DNA of 64,000 nucleotides from Flavisolibacter amylovorans (GTDB lineage Bacteria > Bacteroidota > Bacteroidia > Chitinophagales > Chitinophagaceae). The DNA lies in assembly GCF_039541815.1 (NCBI RefSeq), contig NZ_BAABGY010000001.1, positions 310,001-374,000 on the forward strand. Direction: 5' to 3'. The notes beneath the pieces were generated by a model that was not told the origin of the DNA, searched no databases, and saw only the letters and a list, made by a program, of their open reading frames with translations. Below, one piece after another: positions 15,363-22,079 of this stretch (its first letter is position 1; every line of letters starts with the position of its first letter). The position numbers and the translations under genes were made by a program.

Positions 15363-16886
15363 TTACCCGATCGCTGCGAGCGCTTTGCGGATGCGGGCGG
15401 CCGTTTCAGCTCCACCCAGCAGGCCTGCGATCGTGAACACCGGCGGACCGAACTTGCCGCCCACCAGCATCACGCGCAGGGGCAGCTGCAGCTCGCCGGG
15501 CTTGATGGCGGCTGCTTCGGCCGCGCTTTTGAAGGCGGCTTCGCGATCCGCATCGGCTACGTCCGGCTCCTGCCCGAACGTGTCGGCAAGGCGCTCAAAG
15601 AAGGCCGCTTTCTCGGGTGTCCACTTAGCGATGAAGGAAGCCGAATCGTAGCTGGAAGGCTGCTCGAAGAAGAAGCCCGCCTGCGGCACGAAATCGGCAA
15701 GCAGGGTGCAGCGCTCCTTCACGAGGCCGATCACCGTTTCGAGGAAGGCGTCGTCCTTCGTATCCCAGCCTTTGCTTTGGAAGAGGGCCTTCACCTCCGG
15801 AAGGAGGCGGGCAGGGCTGCTGCGCTTGATCCACTCGTGGTTGAACCACTGCGCCTTTTCGAAGTTGAATTGCGCGCCGCCTTTGTGTACCTTCTGGATC
15901 GAGAAGCGCTCCACGAGCTCCTCAAGGGAGAAGAGTTCCTGGTCGGTGCCGTCGTTCCAGCCCAGCAGGGCCAGCAGGTTCACGAAGGCCTCCGGCAGGA
16001 AGCCGCGCTCGCGGAAACCTTCGGTGAGCTCGTTCGATTTCGGGTCGGTCCAGTTGGCGGCGAATACCGGGAAGCCGTACCTGGCGCCGTCGCGCTTCGA
16101 GAGCTTGCCGCTGGGGCCGAGGATGAGGGGGAGGTGGGCCCACTGCGGCATTGCGTCTTCACCAAACAGGTAGCGCCACAGTAAGATGTGTACCGGCGCG
16201 CTCGGCAGCCACTCCTCGCCGCGGAAGGCATGCGTGATCTTCATCAGGTGATCGTCGACCACCACGGCGAGGTGGTAGGTCGGCATGCCGTCGGCTTTGA
16301 GCAGCACCTTGTCGTCTACAGTGCTGGTATCGAAAGAAACGTCGCCGCGGATCATATCGGTGAGCGTAACGGTCTCGCCGGGGGGCATCTTGATGCGCAC
16401 CACGTGCGGGGTGCCGGCGTCGAGGAGGCGCTGCACCTCGTCGGGCGGGAGCGACAGCGAGTTGCGCATGCGTGCGCGCACCTGTCCGTCGTATTGCGGG
16501 TTGGGGTTGGCATCGGTGCGCAGCTCGCTGCGCATGGCGTCGAGCTCCTCGGGGGTGTCGAAGGCATAATAGGCCTGGCCGGCTGCAACGAGGCGCTCGG
16601 CATATGGGCGGTACATCGGTTTGCGCTCGCTCTGGCGATAGGGGCCATAGGGGCCGCCTTTCAGGGGGCTTTCGTCGGGCACGAGGCCGCACCACTCAAG
16701 CGTTTCGTAGATATATTCCTCCGCCCCGGGCACATAGCGGCTCTGGTCGGTATCCTCGATGCGCAACACGAACTCACCGCCGTGATGACGCGCAAACAGA
16801 TAGTTGTACAAAACGGTGCGCACCCCGCCGAGGTGCAGGCCGCCCGTGGGAGAGGGGGCAAAACGAACGCGTACTTTGCTGGACAT
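15363..16886 (-). CDS. gltX: Glutamyl-tRNA synthetase
   Basis: Class I aminoacyl-tRNA synthetase charging tRNA-Glu (and possibly tRNA-Gln where GatCAB operates). 507 residues from the ATG at 16886. The much longer open frame upstream runs into a repeat array and is not coding. The HIGH-type motif is PSPTGGLHLGGVRT (residues 12-25) and the KMSKS-type motif is GKLSKRDGARYG (about 261-272). A full anticodon-binding C-terminal region is present. A perfect -7 box lies six bases before ATG. Confidence 0.97.
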   Translation of the reverse strand: MSSKVRVRFAPSPTGGLHLGGVRTVLYNYLFARHHGGEFVLRIEDTDQSRYVPGAEEYIYETLEWCGLVPDESPLKGGPYGPYRQSERKPMYRPYAERLVAAGQAYYAFDTPEELDAMRSELRTDANPNPQYDGQVRARMRNSLSLPPDEVQRLLDAGTPHVVRIKMPPGETVTLTDMIRGDVSFDTSTVDDKVLLKADGMPTYHLAVVVDDHLMKITHAFRGEEWLPSAPVHILLWRYLFGEDAMPQWAHLPLILGPSGKLSKRDGARYGFPVFAANWTDPKSNELTEGFRERGFLPEAFVNLLALLGWNDGTDQELFSLEELVERFSIQKVHKGGAQFNFEKAQWFNHEWIKRSSPARLLPEVKALFQSKGWDTKDDAFLETVIGLVKERCTLLADFVPQAGFFFEQPSSYDSASFIAKWTPEKAAFFERLADTFGQEPDVADADREAAFKSAAEAAAIKPGELQLPLRVMLVGGKFGPPVFTIAGLLGGAETAARIRKALAAIG

Positions 16887-16892
16887 AGGCGG

Positions 16893-16900
16893 CAAAAGTA
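16893..16900 (-). promoter_or_regulatory. -7 promoter box for gltX
   Basis: TACTTTTG on the minus strand, followed by CCGCCT and ATG. The box is the last word of an ATTACCCC-type array. Confidence 0.6.
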
Positions 16901-17022
16901 ATGGGATAATGGGGTAATGGGATAATGTGCTGATTGGGTAATGGGGTTGTGGCTTTGCCCGCCGTAGCCTTGGCGACGGCGGGGTAATAAGCGAAGGTTC
17001 AGGAGGGTTTAGGAGGGTTGGA
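16898..17022 (+). repeat. Two word arrays upstream of gltX
   Basis: TAATGGGATAATGGGGTAAT and further TAATGGG-like words occupy 16898-16948. GGTTCAGGAGGGTTTAGGAG follows at about 16996-17022. The GGTTCAG words are inverted relative to the array at 17143-17206, across the divergent gltX/deacetylase gap. Confidence 0.65.
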
Positions 17023-17142
17023 TAGCGTGGTGAAGGCGTTTGTGCGATGATTCGTTCGACGCATGCACGGGCACCCGGGTGCACACAAAGGAGCAGTATA
17101 GCGTGTGCTCATTCCAGGTCGACCTTAATTCTTCCGGTTACA

Positions 17143-17206
17143 ACCCTAACCTTCCTGAACCCTCCTGAACCCCCTAAACCTTCTAAACCTTCTAAACCTA
17201 TCTTCG
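17143..17206 (+). repeat. CTAAACC/CTGAACC array ending in the deacetylase promoter
   Basis: Eight tandem words of the form CCTGAACC, CCTAAACC and TTCTAAACC. The final word is TATCTTCG, a 7-of-8 -7 box four bases before the deacetylase ATG. Confidence 0.65.
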
Positions 17207-17210
17207 TCCC

Positions 17211-17849
17211 ATGCACCGCTACTTCATCAAGATGCCTGTTTTCGTGAAGCGGCTGTTCCCGCGCTACGTGTGGGAGGGGCCTGGCGAGGGCAATGTGGTG
17301 TACCTCACCTTCGACGACGGCCCGCACCCCGAGGTGACGCCCTGGGTGCTGGATCAGCTCCGGGTCTTCGATGCGCAAGCGACCTTCTTCTGCATCGGCA
17401 ATAACGTGGTGCGGCACCCTTCGGTGATGGACCGTATTTCTGCGGAAGGACACGGCATCGGCAATCATACCTACGACCATGTGAACGGGTGGAAGACGGA
17501 GCCGGACGCGTACCTCGCCAATGTGCGGAAGGCGGCATCGGTGATCGACTCGGCGCTGTTCCGCCCGCCCTATGGCCGCATCCGGAAGGCGCAGGCCAGG
17601 GGCATCGCCGAAGCGATGGGACAACCCGGGGCGAGGATCGTGCTCTGGGATGTGCTCAGCGCCGACTTCGACGCTACCTATTCGCCGCAGCAGTGCGCCG
17701 ACAACGTGCTGCGCCATACGGTGGCGGGCTCCATCATCGTTTTTCACGACAGCGTCAAGGCCTGGCCCAACCTTTCGGGGGCCCTTCCGCTCGTGCTCCG
17801 GGGGCTGCAGGAGCGGGGATTCCGGTTCGGGGCCCTCGCCGGCGTTTAA
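17211..17849 (+). CDS. Polysaccharide deacetylase (CE4/NodB domain)
   Basis: Metal-dependent deacetylase of N-acetylated polysaccharide (chitin, peptidoglycan or a surface glycan). 212 residues, a single NodB domain. The motifs are in order: TFDDGPHP (residues 33-40, catalytic Asp and metal Asp), HTYDH (86-90, metal histidines), RPPYG (118-122), and the C-terminal VFHD block in GSIIVFHDSVKAWPNL. No signal peptide is obvious; a short basic N-terminus (FIKMPVFVKRLFPRYV) could be a weak anchor. It is divergent from gltX. Confidence 0.94.
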   Translation: MHRYFIKMPVFVKRLFPRYVWEGPGEGNVVYLTFDDGPHPEVTPWVLDQLRVFDAQATFFCIGNNVVRHPSVMDRISAEGHGIGNHTYDHVNGWKTEPDAYLANVRKAASVIDSALFRPPYGRIRKAQARGIAEAMGQPGARIVLWDVLSADFDATYSPQQCADNVLRHTVAGSIIVFHDSVKAWPNLSGALPLVLRGLQERGFRFGALAGV

Positions 17850-18067
17850 GGGGCTGTTTAAGTTCATGTACGGGCCGGCTAGGCCGCAAGCGGCCTGTTT
17901 CCCGCGGCGACGCAGCGGGTGGCGGCGCAGCGAAGTAGCAACGGGCTGAAAAATTTTCCCGCATTTCATCGTCGCGCCGTCGCGTCGTTGCGCCGTAGCG
18001 TGCTAAGGCCGCTTGCGGCCGCCCAATTCAGCATTTCCAGAAAGCACATTAATTCAAACAGCCTCTA
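17850..18067. repeat. Palindromic MITE-like element
   Basis: The element starts right after the deacetylase TAA. The outer arms GGCTGTTTAAGTTCATGTAC and (reversed from 18066) GGCTGTTTGAATTAATGTGC are near-identical. Inside them lie inverted copies of GGCCGCAAGCGGCC, then GC-rich words of the type GGCGCAACGACGC, around a centre at about 17950 (AAAAATTTT). It contains no open frame. I infer a mobile or REP-type repeat from its structure. Confidence 0.6.
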
Positions 18068-18097
18068 AGTGAACCCTTATAACGGGCATGCCTAACG

Positions 18098-18227
18098 CAG
18101 AAGAGCCGCTCCGGCGGCCCTTTCATATACAGATTATTTACGGATTCCCTTGGCGGGAGCGGGTTTCAAAGGAAGGGCCAAGGTTGAAACCCTGGCCCGT
18201 TTTTAATCCGTACCCTATGAAAACTGT
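18098..18227 (-). ncRNA. Candidate structured small RNA (rod-shaped, 6S-like layout)
   Basis: A consensus promoter fires into a gap with no open frame. Read on the minus strand, the transcript would start ACAG at about 18227 and could fold into a rod: ACAG/CTGT at the base, ACGGATT (about 18212-18206) with AATCCGT, an internal loop, then the nine-base stem GGGTTTCAA/TTGAAACCC. Alternative pairings GGGCCA/TGGCCC and CCTTGGC/GCCAAGG compete. A GC hairpin at 18122-18103 with a weak T tract may be the terminator. The closing stem, large internal bubble and apical hairpin resemble 6S-type RNAs, but the class is not proven. Confidence 0.45.
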
Positions 18228-18229
18228 TT

Positions 18230-18259
18230 CAAAGGTATATTTTTTTAGATTCAGGGCAA
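18230..18259 (-). promoter_or_regulatory. Full -33/-7 promoter driving the candidate small RNA
   Basis: On the minus strand TTG (18259-18257), exactly 19 bases, then TACCTTTG (18237-18230). The TTG is the Leu codon two codons before the end of the upstream lipoprotein gene, so the promoter overlaps that coding end. Confidence 0.7.
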
Positions 18260-19162
18260 ACTAATTTGATAAGTGGAATTATTTACGGTGAAGCTGGCCA
18301 GGTTGTCGCATTGGCCCTGCCCGTAATGAAGCAGTCCCACCCAGGGCGAATTGCCCGCCAGGCCGCTCCGGGAGCTCCGTACGGTGCCCGCCGAGAACCA
18401 GCGGCAGGTGAAGCGCTTGCGTAGCGGGAGCTCAATCGTCGAGGTCCAGGTGTGGATCAGGCCGCTGTTCCGGGTTTGTCCGGAGGCCGCCCCGGTAACG
18501 GTGAACACGTCATCGATCGCGAGGTTCGGGGTGAGCTGGCCCTCTGTCTGGGTGATGACGCGGTTGCCGTTCCAAAGTACATAATCGCCATTGGCGCGCG
18601 TAATGCGGGCATCGTGCACCTCCACCGAGAAGCGGCGGCCGGGGCCACCCAGGTTGCGCACGCGCTGTACGCCCTGGATGCGGATCGAGTCGATTCGGTA
18701 ATTCTCGAAGGTGCTGATGGCCACGGAGCCGGAGTCGAGCAAGCGCCCGGAATAGTCGGTAACGATCCGGCCGGAACGCGTGCGCCCGTCGCGGCCGGTG
18801 CAGCCGCTGCCGAAGTCGATGCTGATGCGGACGGGAAAGGGACCCTGCTGGCTGAGGCGGACAACGGTCAGCTGCACGCAGGGCGGGATGCTGTCGACGC
18901 CAGGGCCGCTGCCGGGCCGTCCGAATACGCCGGTATTGCCGAAGCCAACCTCCGAGTTCACCCCGAGAATATTATCGAAGATGTCGTCGAAGGTCCCATG
19001 CGATTGCGCGTCGCTGCGCGCCGAGGTGAAGGCGATGGTTTGCTCCTCCTGGGGCGACAGCTCGGAGGCGCTCTTTTCCTTTTTACAGGCGGAGAGCAGC
19101 AACAGGAGCCCACCTGCCGCCAGGAGCGGGAGCCGGTAGGTGCTGCTATGGAAAGATTTCAT
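18251..19162 (-). CDS. Lipoprotein of unknown function
   Basis: 303 residues from the ATG at 19162, giving MKSFHSSTYRLPLLAAGGLL then LLLSAC, a lipoprotein signal peptide; the longer frame upstream would hide it. The mature protein begins with a charged stretch and an acidic segment (HGTFDDIFDNILGVNSEVG). It then has a beta-rich body with the recurrent pattern ISIDFGSGCTGRDGRTRSG, SVEVHDARITRANGDYVLW and NPCW-like cysteines near the end. This resembles conserved Chitinophagaceae hypothetical lipoproteins. I cannot give a function. Confidence 0.75.
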   Translation of the reverse strand: MKSFHSSTYRLPLLAAGGLLLLLSACKKEKSASELSPQEEQTIAFTSARSDAQSHGTFDDIFDNILGVNSEVGFGNTGVFGRPGSGPGVDSIPPCVQLTVVRLSQQGPFPVRISIDFGSGCTGRDGRTRSGRIVTDYSGRLLDSGSVAISTFENYRIDSIRIQGVQRVRNLGGPGRRFSVEVHDARITRANGDYVLWNGNRVITQTEGQLTPNLAIDDVFTVTGAASGQTRNSGLIHTWTSTIELPLRKRFTCRWFSAGTVRSSRSGLAGNSPWVGLLHYGQGQCDNLASFTVNNSTYQISLP

Positions 19163-19247
19163 GATCACGGTCGTTTGTGCGGGTGTTTTACGAAACAGGC
19201 CTGAACCGAAAAAACCTGCGGCCACCGCTCATTCACGATTGCCGCCG

Positions 19248-19297
19248 TTCGACAAGCTCACGGTGACCACAGCTTTTGTCATCCTGAGCCTGCCGAA
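19248..19297. repeat. REP-like palindrome
   Basis: TTCGACAAGCTCACGGTGAC (19248-19267) is an imperfect inverted repeat of the segment at 19278-19297 (reversed: TTCGGCAGGCTCAGGATGAC), with a 10-base loop. This is a very common intergenic palindrome type in many bacterial phyla. Confidence 0.65.
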
Positions 19298-19366
19298 GGA
19301 TAAGAGCCCGCCCCTTCGTCAAGGTTTAAAAGTATCTTAAAATAAATTTCCCCAGCTTTGCCCGCC

Positions 19367-20137
19367 ATGGAACTGATCGACACCCACGCCCACCTGTACC
19401 TCCCCGAGTTCCGCGAGCGCTGGCCTGAGCTGCTGGAGCGCGCCACTTCGGCCGGCGTGGGCCGCATCCTGCTGCCGGCCATCGATTCCGAAACGCACGA
19501 CGCGGTGCTGGAGCTTGCTGCCGCCCATCCGCGCTGCCTGCCCATGATGGGGCTGCACCCCTGCTCGGTGGCGGCGAATTGGGAGGACGAGCTTGCCGTG
19601 GTACGGCGTCACCTGGAAGCGCACCGGTTTGTAGCAGTAGGGGAGATCGGCCTCGATTTTTATTGGGACAAGACCTTTACCCACCAGCAATATGCGGCCT
19701 TTCACGCCCAGATCGCCCTTGCGCTGGAGCAGGACCTGCCCATTGCGGTGCATTCGCGCAATGCTACTGCCGAGGCGATCGAAGTGGTACGGCAATACCC
19801 TGGCCTCCGCGGCGTGTTCCATTGCTTCGGCGGCACCCTGGAGGAGGCGGAGGCCCTCATCGGGATGGGCTTTTACCTCGGCATCGGGGGCGTGCTTACG
19901 TTCAAGAACGCCGGCCTCGATAAAGTGGTCTCCGCCATTGGCCTCGGCAACGTCATCCTCGAAACCGATGCGCCCTACCTGGCGCCGGTGCCGTTCCGGG
20001 GCAAGCGCAACGAGCCGTCCTATTTGCGCCATGTGGCCGACAAGCTCACCGAGGTCACGGGAAAGCCGCTTTCCGAAGTAGCCGAGGTGACCACGGCGAA
20101 TGCGGTTCGGCTGTTCCGGCTTGAAGGTAGGGTTTAG
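19367..20137 (+). CDS. TatD family metal-dependent deoxyribonuclease
   Basis: Amidohydrolase-fold nuclease of the TatD/YcfH family. 256 residues from the ATG at 19367. The first metal site is DTHAHLYLPEF (His7, His9). Further conserved blocks are MGLHPCSV, VAVGEIGLDFYWDKTFTHQQ (Glu at about 92), LPIAVHSRNA (His), FHCFGGTLEEA (His) and VILETDAPYLAPVPFRGKRN (Asp), so all metal ligands are present. It stands alone; its TAG stop lies in the first word of a GGTTTAG/CTAAACC array. Confidence 0.95.
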   Translation: MELIDTHAHLYLPEFRERWPELLERATSAGVGRILLPAIDSETHDAVLELAAAHPRCLPMMGLHPCSVAANWEDELAVVRRHLEAHRFVAVGEIGLDFYWDKTFTHQQYAAFHAQIALALEQDLPIAVHSRNATAEAIEVVRQYPGLRGVFHCFGGTLEEAEALIGMGFYLGIGGVLTFKNAGLDKVVSAIGLGNVILETDAPYLAPVPFRGKRNEPSYLRHVADKLTEVTGKPLSEVAEVTTANAVRLFRLEGRV

Positions 20138-20201
20138 GAGTTGGTTTGGAATTTCCTAACCTTCTAAACCTCCTAAACCCCCTAAACCTCCTAAACCTTT
20201 T
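20128..20201 (+). repeat. GGTTTAG/CTAAACC inverted word array after tatD
   Basis: GGTTTAGGAGTTGGTTTGG at the stop codon, then TTTCCTAACC and five CTAAACC words. The array begins inside the coding end and fills the gap, forming a fold-back. Confidence 0.65.
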
Positions 20202-20262
20202 TCCCGGGGAAAAATCCCCGAAAAACGGGGTAAATCCTCATGGCGGCCACCGCTCAAAAATG

Positions 20263-20270
20263 TACTTTCG
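20263..20270 (+). promoter_or_regulatory. -7-like box for the DUF3127 gene
   Basis: TACTTTCG matches TAnnTTTG at 7 of 8 positions, 17 bases before ATG. Confidence 0.4.
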
Positions 20271-20287
20271 CCCCCTAATACCTGATT

Positions 20288-20641
20288 ATGCAATTCACCG
20301 CCAAACTCATACAGCTCCTCCCTATTCAGACCGGCAACGGCAAGAACGGGCAGTGGAAAAAGCAGGACATCATCGTAGAAACCGAAGGCACCTATCCCAA
20401 AAAGGTCTGCGTCTCCATCTGGGGCGACAAGATCAACGAGTCGGTGCTGCAGCCGGGCCGCAACCTCCAGATCGACTTCGACGTGGAAAGCCGCGAGTTC
20501 AACGGCCGCTGGTATACCGACATCAAGGCATGGCGCATCGAGCCGGCCGGTGAGGGCCAGCCCCAGCGCCCTGCCGCCGCCGCCGGTGGCGACGCCCCGG
20601 ATTTCCCGCCTGGCGATATGGGCGAGGACCTGCCGTTCTAA
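20288..20641 (+). CDS. DUF3127 protein with an SSB-like C-terminal tip
   Basis: 117 residues. The first 85 form a DUF3127 domain (FTAKLIQLLPIQTGNGKNG, WKKQDIIVETEGTYPKKVC, FNGRWYTDIKAWRIE), predicted OB-fold-like by its strand pattern. A Pro/Ala/Gly linker follows. The last residues are GDMGEDLPF, an acidic tail ending in Pro-Phe like the protein-docking tip of single-stranded DNA-binding proteins. The domain order (OB-like domain, flexible linker, acidic Pro-Phe tip) matches SSB. This suggests a nucleic-acid-binding role that docks the same repair partners, which is inference. It ends at a strong terminator. Confidence 0.88.
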   Translation: MQFTAKLIQLLPIQTGNGKNGQWKKQDIIVETEGTYPKKVCVSIWGDKINESVLQPGRNLQIDFDVESREFNGRWYTDIKAWRIEPAGEGQPQRPAAAAGGDAPDFPPGDMGEDLPF

Positions 20642-20647
20642 AGTTCC

Positions 20648-20676
20648 AAGCCCCGGCAGCAGCGCCGGGGCTTTTT
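20648..20676 (+). terminator. Rho-independent terminator
   Basis: AGCCCCGGC (20649-20657) pairs with GCCGGGGCT (20664-20672), followed by five T; ends the DUF3127 gene. Confidence 0.92.
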
Positions 20677-20761
20677 GCTGCTTTTGCCGTCACCAGCCGG
20701 TGCCGCCGGTTGGCCGGCAGAAAAGAATGGGCACATCTGTCGGTAATTCACCGGATCGCCC

Positions 20762-20769
20762 TATATTTG
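20762..20769 (+). promoter_or_regulatory. -7 promoter box of tRNA-Ser
   Basis: TATATTTG matches TAnnTTTG exactly, 12 bases before the tRNA 5' end. A TCG stands at the -33 position (two of three bases of TTG). Confidence 0.65.
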
Positions 20770-20781
20770 CCGTCCACAAAA

Positions 20782-20868
20782 GGAGACGTGTCCGAGTGGT
20801 TGAAGGAGCACGCCTGGAAAGTGTGTATACTCGAAAGGGTATCGCGAGTTCGAATCTCGCCGTCTCCG
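20782..20868 (+). tRNA. tRNA-Ser (GGA)
   Basis: 87 nt, class II. The acceptor stem is GGAGACG with CGTCTCC, discriminator G. The anticodon stem CACGC/GTGTG has loop CTGGAAA, anticodon GGA, reading UCC/UCU. The long variable arm is TATACTCGAAAGGGTATC, and the T-arm is GCGAG-TTCGAAT-CTCGC. No CCA is encoded. It is transcribed alone from the box at 20762 to the terminator at 20874. Confidence 0.97.
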
Positions 20869-20873
20869 CAGAA

Positions 20874-20904
20874 TAAAGCCCCTTGATATACAAGGGGCTT
20901 TATC
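20874..20904 (+). terminator. Rho-independent terminator of tRNA-Ser
   Basis: ATAAAGCCCCTTG pairs with CAAGGGGCTTTAT (20891-20903) around an ATATA loop. The T tract is short but the stem is strong. Confidence 0.85.
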
Positions 20905-21101
20905 GTGACCCGCAGTTTGTGATCGTTCCGCCTGGATGCGTAAAGCTACCGTGATCTAATAACCATCATTCATTCACCGTGTGCCTGGGACAGCTGGAGT
21001 GCCGCGTGAAAGTCATTGCCGCGGAAAGTTTTTTTCGCTAGTGCCAATCTTGTGACCGGGAACTGCCATGCTCATATTGGAGAAGGATTTCGAAAGTGTA
21101 T

Positions 21102-22079
21102 TTACTGCAAGATCATTGGTACTTGACTAGGCGAATTGGCGCCAACCAACACCACTGCCGTTTTCTTCAATGTGTCGGTATTGATCACCTTGATTGCCCG
21201 CAGATAATAGGTGCCCGGCTCGATGATGTACGCAGAAGCCATCCCCATTGCATTCGAGGTCATGGTGAACAAACTGTTGGTGTAGGAAACGGTATCTCTC
21301 TCAAAAAGTAGCTGACTTCGGTATGCATAAACGGTCGCTCCATTGATCAGTGTGCCGTATGTGTCGGTGATCGTGGCTTCGATGCCGTTACGGGCGAGGG
21401 GTACGTTGCGTAGTGTGATGGTAGTATCAATTATCCCGTTTGAAGGTACCGAGACGCTGGTTTCGCCGGTAAGGCTTAGCATACCGATCCGGGTTTTTAC
21501 CCGCAGATAATACATACCAGGTGCCAAGTTCAAACGGTAACCGATTCCATAATTGTTGACCGGTATATCGAATATTTTGCCCGCACTGGTGTCGCTTGCA
21601 AAAAGGAACGGGTTGTTGAAAACCCAGGCGGTAACGCCGGGGATGGGTATTTCCTGCTCGTCTTGGACCTTCAGGAGAATACCGTTTTGTGCCGTCTGGG
21701 AAGGACTGAGCTTCAGGGAGTCGCCGGTGGCGGCATGATTTGAAGCCGCAAACCTAAGTATGCCGAAATATTTGACTGCTCCTGTGTCGACGCTCGCATA
21801 AACTTCGTAGGCTTTCGCGCGATCGATACCACCGAAAACAAACCTGCCCTGTTCATTTGCTGTCGTGGAGTACAGGAACCCTGCGGCATCATCGGCATTG
21901 CGCAGGTATATTTTGAGATTCTTTCCAGGAGTGCTGGTGGTTGTACCCGAAAGGTCGTCGTAGATAACGGCCACTCCCTTGATTTCGTCGGCTCCGGCAA
22001 GATCGTCGTAGGTTTTGTCGCTGCAACTAAGGCAAAGAAGGGCCGCAACGAGCGGGAGGAAATATTTTTTGAGCATCAT
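21102..22079 (-). CDS. Lipoprotein with carboxypeptidase-regulatory-like repeats (third gene of unknown operon)
   Basis: 325 residues. MMLKKYFLPLVAALLCLSC is a lipoprotein signal peptide. The mature part is built from three or four transthyretin/CarboxypepD_reg-like beta modules, each with an NGATVYAY- or IPGVTAWVF-type strand followed by a PGMYYLRV/PGTYYLRAI strand. Such modules are common in Bacteroidota surface lipoproteins and bind proteins or glycans. Its ATG overlaps the stop of the 733-residue gene by four bases, so the two are translationally coupled. Base composition is AT-richer than the surroundings. Confidence 0.8.
   Translation of the reverse strand: MMLKKYFLPLVAALLCLSCSDKTYDDLAGADEIKGVAVIYDDLSGTTTSTPGKNLKIYLRNADDAAGFLYSTTANEQGRFVFGGIDRAKAYEVYASVDTGAVKYFGILRFAASNHAATGDSLKLSPSQTAQNGILLKVQDEQEIPIPGVTAWVFNNPFLFASDTSAGKIFDIPVNNYGIGYRLNLAPGMYYLRVKTRIGMLSLTGETSVSVPSNGIIDTTITLRNVPLARNGIEATITDTYGTLINGATVYAYRSQLLFERDTVSYTNSLFTMTSNAMGMASAYIIEPGTYYLRAIKVINTDTLKKTAVVLVGANSPSQVPMILQ

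Noticed and set aside
15363..17084. Longer start for gltX at 17084
   Set aside because: The extra 66 codons are repeat-array sequence. The ATG at 16886 follows a perfect -7 box and matches the normal N-terminus.
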